The position numbers were made by a program, and so were the translations under genes. The notes under the pieces were generated by a model that was given only the letters and a program-made list of their open reading frames with translations, did not search any database and was not told where the DNA came from. Source: Enterovirga sp. (GTDB lineage Bacteria; Pseudomonadota; Alphaproteobacteria; Rhizobiales; Beijerinckiaceae). Taken from it: a stretch of DNA of 7,610 nucleotides. The stretch spans positions 1 to 7,610 of the forward strand of contig JAQGJZ010000032.1 in NCBI GenBank assembly GCA_028290385.1, in the 5' to 3' direction. Positions 1 to 6,045 of the stretch are shown in pieces (position 1 is the stretch's first letter; every line of letters begins with the position of its first letter).

Positions 1-880
1 CCTGCGGGTGGACGTGCTTCGCGACACCCAGGTCAATGTCGAAGGGCGCTACCTCATCGACACGCAGCGGCCGGACAGCCCCGATCTGCTCTCACCCGTG
101 AGGACACGGCCGCTCGTCTTCAGCGAAGGCGGCACGCTCGGGGTGACCCAGCGCTTCAACCGCCTTGTCGCGTCCCTCCAGGGCACGATCGACCGCACCG
201 ATTACGAGAATGCGAGCACGCCGGGCGGCATCCTGATCGACCAGAGCGACCGCAACATCACGCAATACGGCGTTCGCGGCCGCCTCGGCTACGAGCTCTC
301 GCCTGGCTTCATTCCGTTTCTCGAGGCGCTCGCGGACACCCGCGTCTACGATCGCCGGCTCGACAATGCCGGCTACGCCCGCAGCTCCGACGGGTTCGGC
401 GGGCGGGCCGGGTCCACGTTCGAGATCACGCGCCTGATCACGGGCGAGATCGCCGCGGGCGCGATCAACCGGCGCTACGACGACCCACGCCTGGGCGACC
501 TGACGAGCCCCCTCGTCGATGCCTCGCTCGTCTGGGCCATGACGCCGCTGACCACCATCAAGGCCACCGCCCAGGCCACCGTGGACGAAACCAGCGTCGC
601 GAACGCGACCGGTGTTCGGACCGTGCGCGGCCTGCTCGAGCTGTCGCACGCGCTGCGGCGCAACCTGATCGTCACGGGCGGGCTCACGGTGTCGGATTAC
701 GATTACCAGGGCGCGCCGATCCACGAGCGCGGCTACGGCGCGCTGGTGCGCGCCAACTGGAAGCTGACCCGCTCCGTCGCCGTGCGGGCGAGCTACAACT
801 GGGAGCGGCTGAACAGCTCGATCGCCGGATCGAGCTACACGGCCAACGTGTTTCTCCTCGGGATGCGCTACCAGCCCTGA
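1..880 (+). CDS. Outer-membrane beta-barrel protein (BBP2-like), C-terminal part
   Basis: The frame is open from base 2, so the start lies upstream and 292 residues are visible before the TGA at 878-880. The translation is a series of amphipathic stretches of about 10-14 residues with alternating polar and hydrophobic residues, separated by short polar turns. Examples are GGTLGVTQRFNRLVASLQG, VRGRLGYEL and AVRASYNWERL. The chain ends in a strand, NVFLLGMRYQP, as outer-membrane barrels do. I count about a dozen or more likely strands. The pattern and phrases such as GVTQRFNRL resemble the putative beta-barrel porin 2 / OMP_b-brl_2 family, often annotated near exopolysaccharide genes; this assignment is from memory of the family. 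The predicted location is the outer membrane; the substrate is unknown. The signal peptide would be outside the window. The next gene is 229 bases downstream, so it is probably a separate transcription unit. It could also be another barrel family, since barrels are hard to tell apart by sequence. Confidence 0.72.
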   Translation, partial: LRVDVLRDTQVNVEGRYLIDTQRPDSPDLLSPVRTRPLVFSEGGTLGVTQRFNRLVASLQGTIDRTDYENASTPGGILIDQSDRNITQYGVRGRLGYELSPGFIPFLEALADTRVYDRRLDNAGYARSSDGFGGRAGSTFEITRLITGEIAAGAINRRYDDPRLGDLTSPLVDASLVWAMTPLTTIKATAQATVDETSVANATGVRTVRGLLELSHALRRNLIVTGGLTVSDYDYQGAPIHERGYGALVRANWKLTRSVAVRASYNWERLNSSIAGSSYTANVFLLGMRYQP

Positions 881-1109
881 GAAATCCGGCGAACGGGCCC
901 GGAGGCACACCAAGCCTGCTTCACCGCCCGTGACCGCGCCCTCCAGACTGCGCCGAAAGCTCCCGCCACAAGGGAGCGTCTGGAGGACGACGTGAGGGTA
1001 GGACGGCTCGTCGGCCGAACAGCCGATCGTTCCCGCCTTGGAGCGGCTGACACGGCCGCCCGCGCGGGCCCCTCGGGAGGGCAGGTCCGCTTCGGCGTGG
1101 CCTGACCCG
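881..1109. other. Non-coding gap between barrel gene and tctB
   Basis: No convincing gene is seen in these 229 bases. A weak inverted repeat follows the barrel stop (TCCGG at 885-889 with CCGGA at 899-903), but no T-run follows, so it is a poor intrinsic terminator. A stronger hairpin is listed separately at 940-986. A further short pair, TCGGC at 1011-1015 with GCCGA at 1022-1026, lies downstream. A purine-rich GGGAGG sits at 1075-1080, which is 29 bases before the tctB ATG and too far for a normal ribosome site. No in-frame start codon lies between it and the ATG. I cannot pick out a convincing -35/-10 pair, although a tctBA promoter is expected here. Confidence 0.5.
940..986. repeat. Two-tier inverted repeat (hairpin) upstream of tctB
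   Basis: The outer arms CCTCCAGAC (940-948) and GTCTGGAGG (978-986) are perfect 9-bp complements. The inner arms GCTCCC (959-964) and GGGAGC (972-977) are perfect 6-bp complements with a 7-base loop. The inner and outer 3' arms are contiguous, while the 5' side has a 10-base bulge (949-958). The folded transcript would be a 15-bp stem with one asymmetric bulge. No T-tract follows, so a standard Rho-independent terminator is unlikely. It could be a leader-RNA structure for tctBA, the 3' end of the barrel transcript, or a DNA-binding site. Confidence 0.6.
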
Positions 1110-1601
1110 ATGCAGCTCTCCGACCGCATCACGGGCACCTTCATCGCCGCGTTGGGAGCTGTCGCGGCCTATGCCGGTTCGCTCCTGCCGCCGGTTCCCG
1201 GCCAGCAGGTCGGGCCCAACGTCTTTCCGCTCGTGGTCGGCATCGGGCTCGTGATCTGCGGCGCGCTGATCGCGCTCGGGATCGGCCACACCTTCGAGGA
1301 GGAGGCCGAGGCAGCGGTCGCGGACTTGGCGCCGCCGGAATCGCCGGCGGCACGCCACCCGCTCTATGGCCTGCGAGCCCTGCTGCCGCCGGCGCTCCTG
1401 TTCTTCTACTACTTCGCGGTCGAAAGCCTCGGCTTCATCGCAACCGCCGCGATCGTGGCGCTCGCGCTGTCGCGGGCGCTCGGGGCGGGCTGGCGGATCG
1501 CGGTGCCGCTCGCGCTGATCGCGCCGCCGCTGCTGCACCTCGCCTTCTTCAAGCTCCTCCGGGTGCCGCTCCCAGCGGGCCTCCTGCCCATGCCCTGGTA
1601 G
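1110..1601 (+). CDS. tctB: Tripartite tricarboxylate transporter small membrane subunit TctB
   Basis: This 163-residue protein is the small membrane subunit of a tripartite tricarboxylate (TTT) transporter, which imports carboxylates with a periplasmic binding protein. The N-terminus (LSDRITGTFIAALGAVAAYAG) is the first hydrophobic helix. It is followed by the family-like segment GPNVFPLVVGIGLVICG (residues 35-51), a charged cytoplasmic-type loop rich in E and A (60-82), and a hydrophobic C-terminal half (about 88-150) that should make two or three further helices. It ends in FKLLRVPLPAGLLPMPW, matching the usual VPLP.G ending of TctB proteins. I chose the ATG at 1110 because it places the first helix right at the start, as in relatives. 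The frame stays open back to a TTG at 1038, but that extension is Arg/Pro-rich and unlike TctB. No good ribosome site is seen at normal spacing. tctA follows after 6 bases. The substrate cannot be read from the sequence. Confidence 0.9.
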   Translation: MQLSDRITGTFIAALGAVAAYAGSLLPPVPGQQVGPNVFPLVVGIGLVICGALIALGIGHTFEEEAEAAVADLAPPESPAARHPLYGLRALLPPALLFFYYFAVESLGFIATAAIVALALSRALGAGWRIAVPLALIAPPLLHLAFFKLLRVPLPAGLLPMPW

Positions 1602-1607
1602 CCCCGA

Positions 1608-3119
1608 ATGGACGCGTTCATCGAAGCCGCCCGGATGGTGGCGCAGCCGGACGTGCTCCTGGCGATCCTGCTCTCCGCCATCTACGGCCTCGTGGTCGGA
1701 GCCCTGCCCGGCCTTTCCGCCACCATGGCGACCGCGCTTCTCGTCCCGATCACGTTCTATCTGTCGCCGATCGCGGCCATCGCGACCATCATCACGGCCT
1801 CCGCGATGGCGATCTTCTCCGGCGACATCCCGGGCTGCCTGCTGCGCATCCCCGGCACGCCGGCCTCGGCCGCCTATACGGACGAGGCCTATGCCATGAC
1901 CCGCAAGGGCGAGGCCGAGACCGCGCTCGGCATCTGCCTCTGGTTCAGCGCGCTCGGCGGCATCATTGGCACGGCGTCGCTGGTGGTGATGGCCCCGATC
2001 CTGGCGGAGTTCGCGCTCGGCTTCTCGACCTTCGAATACTTCTGGCTCGCCGCGCTGGGGCTGATGTGCGCGACGCTGGTGGCGCGCTCCTCGCCCGTGA
2101 AGGCGATCGCCGGGATGCTGCTCGGCCTGCTCGTGTCCTGCATCGGCATGGAGAACCCGGCCGGCCTGCCGCGCTTCACCTTCGGGGTCACGGACCTGCT
2201 GGGCGGGATCGAGCCGATCCCGGCACTCGTCGGCGTCTTCGCCGTGTCGGAGGTGATGCGGGCGCTCGTGACGCCGGATCCGCCGCCCCTGCCGCGGCGG
2301 CGCTTCGGCTCCATCCTGAAGGGGCAATGGGCGCTGACCAAGCGCTACCCGCAGCAGCAGGTGCGCGGCAACATCGTCGGCATCATCATCGGCGTGCTGC
2401 CGGGCGCCGGGGCCGACATGGCCGCCTGGGTCTCCTACGCCATGTCGAAGCGGTTCTCGAAGGAGCCGGAGAAATTCGGCACGGGCCATCCTGAAGGCCT
2501 GATCGAGGCCGGGGCCAGCAACAATGCCAGCCTGGCCAGCGGCTGGGTGCCCGCGCTGCTGTTCGGCATTCCGGGCGACACCATCACGGCGATCGCCATC
2601 GGCGTGCTCTTCATGAAGGGCCTGAACCCGGGCCCGACACTGTTCACCGAGCGCGCCTCGAGCATGTATGCGCTCTATTACATCTTCGTTTTGTCGAACA
2701 TCATCATGATCCCGCTCGGCATCATGATGATCCGCGGCTCGAGCATCATCCTGCGCGCGCCGCGTTCGGCCATCATGCCGGCCATCCTGCTCTGCTGCGC
2801 CGTCGGCAGCTTCGCGATCGGCAACAACCTGTTCGGGGTGCTCCTGGTCGCGATCTTCGGCATGGTCGGCTTTGTCATGGAGCGGAACGGCTACCCGGTC
2901 GCGGCCATGGTGCTCGGCATCGTGATGGGCACCATGTTCGAGCAGAGCTTTGTCACCTCGCTCATCAAGTCGGACGGCTCGCTGCTGCCCTTCTTCGAGC
3001 GGCCCGTCTCGGCGGTGCTCGCCGGGATCACGATCTGCTGCCTGGCCTGGCCGCTGGCGAGCTATGCGTACCGGCGCTGGGGAGCGCGCCGGCCCCACCG
3101 GGCGCGGGTCGTGGCCTAA
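1608..3119 (+). CDS. tctA: Tripartite tricarboxylate transporter large membrane subunit TctA
   Basis: This 503-residue protein has the usual TctA length and is the main translocating inner-membrane subunit. Conserved family blocks are GALPGLSATM (31-40), IPGTPASAAYTDEAY (81-95), IIIGVLPGAGADMAAW (259-274), GHPEGLIEAGASNNA (293-307), FGIPGDTITA (319-328) and, near the end, GYPVAAMVLGIVMG (428-441) with SDGSLLPFFERP (455-466). Most of the rest is hydrophobic helices. The paired motifs G-x-LPG and IPG-T/D in each half indicate an internal duplication, as known for this family. The ATG at 1608 follows the tctB stop by 6 bases and has no clear Shine-Dalgarno sequence, so translation is probably coupled to tctB. 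The expected partner tctC (solute-binding protein) is not in the window and would have to be encoded elsewhere. The gene ends 6 bases from the convergent VTT gene. The transported compound is unknown: citrate-type acids are known for the family, but other carboxylates are equally possible. Confidence 0.95.
   Translation: MDAFIEAARMVAQPDVLLAILLSAIYGLVVGALPGLSATMATALLVPITFYLSPIAAIATIITASAMAIFSGDIPGCLLRIPGTPASAAYTDEAYAMTRKGEAETALGICLWFSALGGIIGTASLVVMAPILAEFALGFSTFEYFWLAALGLMCATLVARSSPVKAIAGMLLGLLVSCIGMENPAGLPRFTFGVTDLLGGIEPIPALVGVFAVSEVMRALVTPDPPPLPRRRFGSILKGQWALTKRYPQQQVRGNIVGIIIGVLPGAGADMAAWVSYAMSKRFSKEPEKFGTGHPEGLIEAGASNNASLASGWVPALLFGIPGDTITAIAIGVLFMKGLNPGPTLFTERASSMYALYYIFVLSNIIMIPLGIMMIRGSSIILRAPRSAIMPAILLCCAVGSFAIGNNLFGVLLVAIFGMVGFVMERNGYPVAAMVLGIVMGTMFEQSFVTSLIKSDGSLLPFFERPVSAVLAGITICCLAWPLASYAYRRWGARRPHRARVVA
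2700..2731. repeat. Perfect 11-bp inverted repeat inside tctA
   Basis: ATCATCATGAT (2700-2710) and ATCATGATGAT (2721-2731) are exact reverse complements separated by 10 bases. They lie in the stretch coding for IIMIPLGIMMI (TctA residues 365-375). The Ile/Met-rich helix explains the local composition, so the symmetry may be a by-product of the protein sequence. It stands out as an AT-rich patch in GC-rich DNA. Confidence 0.5.
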
Positions 3120-3125
3120 GGCCGG

Positions 3126-3746
3126 TCACGCCGGGGCGCGGCAGGCCTCACCGGCGTCGGCCGCGAGCAGCCGCCTGATCCGCACGCCGATCAGGAAGGT
3201 CGCGGCCACGAGCGCGACGACCCCGATGCTCCACAGGGCCATGGTGCCGGGCGCGACCTCGCCCGCCAGGGCGGCGCGGCCGAGCGTGCCCGTCCAGACC
3301 TGGATGGCGATGGCCGGAAAGGTGCCGAGCACAGTGCCGACGAAGTACTGCGTGAACGTGAGGGACGTGACCGAGAACATGTAGCTCTGCACGCTCGACG
3401 GCAGAAGAGGGCTCATCCTGAGCAGCACAACCGCCCGAAAACCCTCGAGGTCCACGGCCTGGAGAGCGGCCTGCGCGAGGCGATTGCGCGCCAGCCGCGC
3501 CGCAACGCGCGGGCGCAGCAGATGCCGGCCGACCGCAAAGACCAGCGCCGCCCCGAGCGCGGCCGACACCACCGCCAGCGGCAGGCCCCACCAGCCGAAG
3601 ATCAGACCGCAGATGATGGACAGCAGCGGGCGCGGAACCGCGACCAGCGCCCCGAATACGAAGATGAACATCACGACGAGCGCCGCCCACACGAAGCCGG
3701 CCTGCTCCAGCAAGGCGGTCGAGCTCTCGAAAATGAAGCTGGTCAC
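3126..3746 (-). CDS. VTT-domain (DedA/TVP38-TMEM64-like) membrane protein
   Basis: This 206-residue integral membrane protein fits the VTT/SNARE-associated family (DedA, TVP38/TMEM64), whose members are linked to lipid scrambling or envelope homeostasis. Its own function is not known. Visible segments are a hydrophobic helix (about 18-36), the block VPRPLLSIICGLIFGWWG (37-54) leading into a small-residue helix AALGAALVFAVGRHL (62-76), and a basic amphipathic loop (77-100). Then comes the family-like signature LLRMSPLLPSSVQSYMFSV (108-126), continuing through LGTFPAIAIQVWTGT, and a last helix (about 168-188) before the basic RIRRLL. The start is a GTG at 3746. An in-frame TGA 21 bases upstream rules out a longer form, and a G-rich GGTGGG is the only candidate ribosome site. 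It is the last gene of the minus-strand run, 56 bases after the cyclase stop. That gap has only a weak 5-bp stem (3779-3795), so readthrough from the cyclase is likely. Confidence 0.82.
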   Translation of the reverse strand: MTSFIFESSTALLEQAGFVWAALVVMFIFVFGALVAVPRPLLSIICGLIFGWWGLPLAVVSAALGAALVFAVGRHLLRPRVAARLARNRLAQAALQAVDLEGFRAVVLLRMSPLLPSSVQSYMFSVTSLTFTQYFVGTVLGTFPAIAIQVWTGTLGRAALAGEVAPGTMALWSIGVVALVAATFLIGVRIRRLLAADAGEACRAPA

Positions 3747-3802
3747 CTGCCCACCGCCAAGGCTTCATTCCGCTCCGGACGCCATCGGTCGGCGTTGTAC
3801 CG

Positions 3803-5032
3803 TCAGATTGCGGCGCTCGTCTGGCCCGGCTCGATCGTGAAGAGCTCCTGCGCCCGCCCGACGCCCCGCAAGGCGTAGCGTCCGACCGAAACCAGGCCCT
3901 CGCGCTCCTCGGGATGCGTGGCCTCGACGAAGGTCAAGGACATCAGGACGTCCCGCTCGGCCGAGCGGCACATGGCGGCGATCCGGCTGACCTCGTTCAC
4001 GGCCGGCCCGATCACCGTGAAGTCGAGCCGCTCGTGCGAGCCGATGTTGCCGTAGAAGACCTCGCCGATATGCAGGCCGAGATAGGGCGACGTGACGCTG
4101 AGCCCTTCGGCGCGGCGGCGCTCGTTCAGCTCTGCGACGCGGCTGCGCATCAGCCGCTCGGCCTCGAGCGCGCGGCGGCAGGCATCGCCGCTCTCGTCGC
4201 AGCGGAAGATCGCGAGCGTGCCATCGCCGATCAGCTTCAGCACGTCGCCCCCGGCCTCGTGGATCGCCGAGATGGTCGCGTCCGCGTAGTCGTTCAGCAG
4301 CGGAATGACCTCGCCGGGCGGCATGGAATCCGTGACGCTGGTGAAGCCGCGCAGGTCGCTGAACCAGAGCACCGCCTCGATCCGGTCGGCGACGCCGCGC
4401 TCGATCCGCCCCTGGAGGACCCGGCGTCCCGCATCGCGCCCGAGATAGGTCTCGACGAGCGTTTCCAGGATGCGCGAGAGCGAGGCCGTCTTGACCGCCA
4501 GCGAGAGCGCGGGGACGAGCCGCTGCAGCGCCTCGACCTGGGCATCGCTGAACCCATCCTCCTGCCCAGTCGCCCAGGAGGAGTACACGCAATCCATCTC
4601 GCCGATGATGCTGTCCTCGGCGAAGCGCTGGACCACGGCGAGATAATCGGTCTGCCCCTCGGCCCGGAGTTCGTCGAAGAGCGGGAATTCCGGCCCGTCA
4701 GGATCGTTGAGCCGGCGCCGCAGCAGCGACGCCCCGGACTGGAGCAGGTGGTAGAACGGCGAGCGCCGCCAGCTTTCCGCCGCCTGCCCGCCCTCGCCCG
4801 TCCGGCCGTACTCGACCGTTTCGCTCTCGGCCGCGTTGTCGCTGCGCCAGCGAAAGACGCGGCCCTCATGCACCGGATGAAGCGTGTCGATGACGACATG
4901 CGCCCGCGCGACAGGCAGCCCGGCCTTGTGGAGCCCCTTGCAGAACCCGCGCAGCAGGTCAGGCTCGGACGTGCCGTAGAGCCCCGCCTTGGTGACCCAG
5001 GTCCGGACCTCCTCGAGCCGCGCGGGATCCAT
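3803..5032 (-). CDS. Class III adenylate cyclase with unassigned N-terminal region
   Basis: This 409-residue protein should convert ATP to cAMP. The catalytic domain spans about residues 215-400. All six class III active-site positions can be seen: metal-binding Asp226 (in FSDLRGFTS) and Asp270 (in LIGDGT), adenine-selecting Lys266 (in DVLKLIGDG) and Thr339 (in LDFTVIG), and the transition-state pair Asn346 and Arg350 (in VNEVSRI). The Lys/Thr pair points to ATP rather than GTP and to the class IIIb type; this follows from family knowledge. Residues 1-200 have no transmembrane segment or signal peptide that I can see and match no domain I recognise. They probably form a sensory or regulatory region. 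A helical stretch at about 180-212, just before the cyclase core, could serve as a linker and dimer helix. The protein is expected to be cytoplasmic and to act as a dimer. The ATG at 5032 lies 7 bases after the galU stop, with GAAGGG (5049-5044) as a distant ribosome site, so translation is probably coupled to galU. Confidence 0.9.
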   Translation of the reverse strand: MDPARLEEVRTWVTKAGLYGTSEPDLLRGFCKGLHKAGLPVARAHVVIDTLHPVHEGRVFRWRSDNAAESETVEYGRTGEGGQAAESWRRSPFYHLLQSGASLLRRRLNDPDGPEFPLFDELRAEGQTDYLAVVQRFAEDSIIGEMDCVYSSWATGQEDGFSDAQVEALQRLVPALSLAVKTASLSRILETLVETYLGRDAGRRVLQGRIERGVADRIEAVLWFSDLRGFTSVTDSMPPGEVIPLLNDYADATISAIHEAGGDVLKLIGDGTLAIFRCDESGDACRRALEAERLMRSRVAELNERRRAEGLSVTSPYLGLHIGEVFYGNIGSHERLDFTVIGPAVNEVSRIAAMCRSAERDVLMSLTFVEATHPEEREGLVSVGRYALRGVGRAQELFTIEPGQTSAAI

Positions 5033-5039
5033 GCCCGGG

Positions 5040-5903
5040 TCAGCCCTTCAGCAGCGCCTCCAGCTCGGCCCGGAAGGGACCTCCGAGATCGGGCCGGTCG
5101 AGCGCATAGGAGACGTTGGCCATGAGGAAGCCCAGCTTGTTGCCGGTGTCGTAGGTGCGGCCGCTATAGCGCATGCCGAAGAAGTCCTGCTTCTCGGCCA
5201 GGCGCTTCATGGCGTCCGTGAGCTGGATCTCCCCGCCCGCGCCCTTTTCGTGCGCCGACAGGATGTCGAAGATCTCGGGCTGGAGAATGTAGCGGCCGGA
5301 GATGATGAGGTTGGACGGCGCCGTGCCGCGCGGCGGCTTCTCGACCATGCCCGTGATGCGGAACGCGTCGTCGAACTCCTCGCCCGTCGCCACGATGCCG
5401 TATTGATGGGTCTGGTCTTCCGGCACCTCCTCCACGGCGATGATGTTGCCGCCGTGGCGCCCGTAGGCCGCGAACATCTGGCTCATGCAGCCCCGGCTCA
5501 GCATCTCCGGCAGGATCACCGCGAAGTGAACGTCCCCCACGATCTCGCGCGCGCACCAGACGGCGTGGCCGAGCCCGAGCGGCGCCTGCTGCCGGGTGAA
5601 GCTGGTCTGGCCCGCCTTGGGCAGGTCGCGCTGCAGCGCCTCGTATTCGTTGGTCTTGCCACGCTCTTTCAGCGTCGCGTCGAGTTCATAGGCAATGTCG
5701 AAGTGGTCCTCGATCACGCCCTTGTTTCGTCCGGTCACGAACACAAAGTGCTCGATCCCGGCCTCCCTGGCCTCGTCAACCACGTGCTGGATGACGGGAC
5801 GGTCCACGACCGTCAGCATCTCCTTCGGGATCGACTTGGTGGCCGGCAGGAACCGCGTCCCGAGCCCTGCGACCGGCAGGACGGCTTTGCGGATAGGCTT
5901 CAT
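5040..5903 (-). CDS. galU: UTP--glucose-1-phosphate uridylyltransferase GalU
   Basis: This 287-residue enzyme makes UDP-glucose from UTP and glucose 1-phosphate in the cytoplasm, feeding glycan, exopolysaccharide and UDP-galactose synthesis. The nucleotide-binding signature AGLGTRFLPATKSIPKEML lies near the N-terminus (about residues 12-30). Other matching blocks are VVDRPVIQHVVDEA, the substrate-site phrase LGLGHAVWCA, EEVPEDQTHQYGIV, GMVEKPP, GRYILQPEIFDIL and RTYDTGNKLGFLMANV. The length is normal for the family. I use the ATG at 5903 because MKPIRKAVLPVAGLGTR is the standard GalU beginning. The frame extends 18 codons further to 5957, but that stretch (Arg/Ser-rich) is unlike GalU. AAGGA lies 11 bases ahead of this ATG as a modest ribosome site. 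galU is the first gene of a minus-strand unit with the cyclase and is divergent from galE, the next enzyme in UDP-sugar metabolism. Confidence 0.96.
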   Translation of the reverse strand: MKPIRKAVLPVAGLGTRFLPATKSIPKEMLTVVDRPVIQHVVDEAREAGIEHFVFVTGRNKGVIEDHFDIAYELDATLKERGKTNEYEALQRDLPKAGQTSFTRQQAPLGLGHAVWCAREIVGDVHFAVILPEMLSRGCMSQMFAAYGRHGGNIIAVEEVPEDQTHQYGIVATGEEFDDAFRITGMVEKPPRGTAPSNLIISGRYILQPEIFDILSAHEKGAGGEIQLTDAMKRLAEKQDFFGMRYSGRTYDTGNKLGFLMANVSYALDRPDLGGPFRAELEALLKG

Positions 5904-5983
5904 TGGGGATTCAGTCCTTGGGCTTGTTACGATTCGAGACCGGCGAGCCGATCGCAACCGAACCGCGTTCCGCTAAATCAATG

Positions 5984-6002
5984 GCTTCACGGGTTGTGAA
6001 GC
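5984..6002. repeat. Perfect 7-bp inverted repeat, possible operator or leader hairpin
   Basis: GCTTCAC (5984-5990) and GTGAAGC (5996-6002) are exact complements around GGGTT. The repeat lies 43 bases before the galE ATG and 80 bases before the galU ATG, so it could act on either gene. It may be a protein-binding site or a hairpin in the galE leader. No regulator is encoded beside it, and I recognise no known operator. Confidence 0.5.
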
Positions 6003-6032
6003 GCAAGGCTGCTAAGGGCGGACAGAAGAGCG

Positions 6033-6038
6033 AGGAGG
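6033..6038 (+). promoter_or_regulatory. Strong ribosome binding site of galE
   Basis: AGGAGG lies 7 bases before the ATG at 6046. It is the only near-consensus Shine-Dalgarno sequence in the window and settles the galE start. Most other genes here have weak sites or are translationally coupled. Confidence 0.85.
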
Positions 6039-6045
6039 CCTGGCA

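Larger units (their letters stand above)
5904..6045. promoter_or_regulatory. Divergent galU/galE promoter region
   Basis: These 142 bases separate the start codons of galU (minus) and galE (plus), so promoters for both directions are expected here. A TAA at 6013-6015, in frame with galE, limits how far upstream galE can begin. A weak minus-strand promoter candidate is TTGCGA (5957-5952), a 17-base spacer and AATCGT (5934-5929), with 4/6 and 3/6 matches to the sigma-70 consensus. No convincing plus-strand pair is seen. A perfect inverted repeat at 5984-6002 is listed separately. Confidence 0.5.

Noticed and set aside
885..903. An intrinsic terminator after the barrel gene.
   Set aside because: The stem is only 5 bp with a 9-base loop and no following T-run.
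92..1144. A 350-codon minus-strand open frame opposite the barrel gene.
   Set aside because: The sequence is low-complexity Arg/Gly/Ala-rich without recognisable motifs, and the plus strand has a consistent barrel protein ending at a sensible position.
921..3098. A 725-codon open frame on the minus strand, opposite tctB and tctA.
   Set aside because: Its product is an unbroken run of D, H, R, E, Q and G with no fold-like pattern, the usual complement of a hydrophobic protein in GC-rich DNA. The opposite strand encodes two clear transporter subunits.
3746..3768. An ATG start for the VTT gene at 3768 (ATGAAGCCT, like the galU start), implying a frameshift.
   Set aside because: That ATG is out of frame with the VTT domain, and an in-frame TGA lies just upstream of the GTG start. 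The GTG gives a normal-length protein without any frameshift.
3914..5125. A 403-codon plus-strand open frame opposite the cyclase and the galU 3' end.
   Set aside because: It is rich in R, D, A and P and crosses two genes that both carry conserved catalytic residues on the minus strand.
5984..6002. A CRP/FNR-type site, suggested by TTCAC and GTGAA near a cyclase gene.
   Set aside because: The CRP consensus is TGTGA-N6-TCACA; here the half-sites are in reverse order with 5-base spacing, so it does not match.
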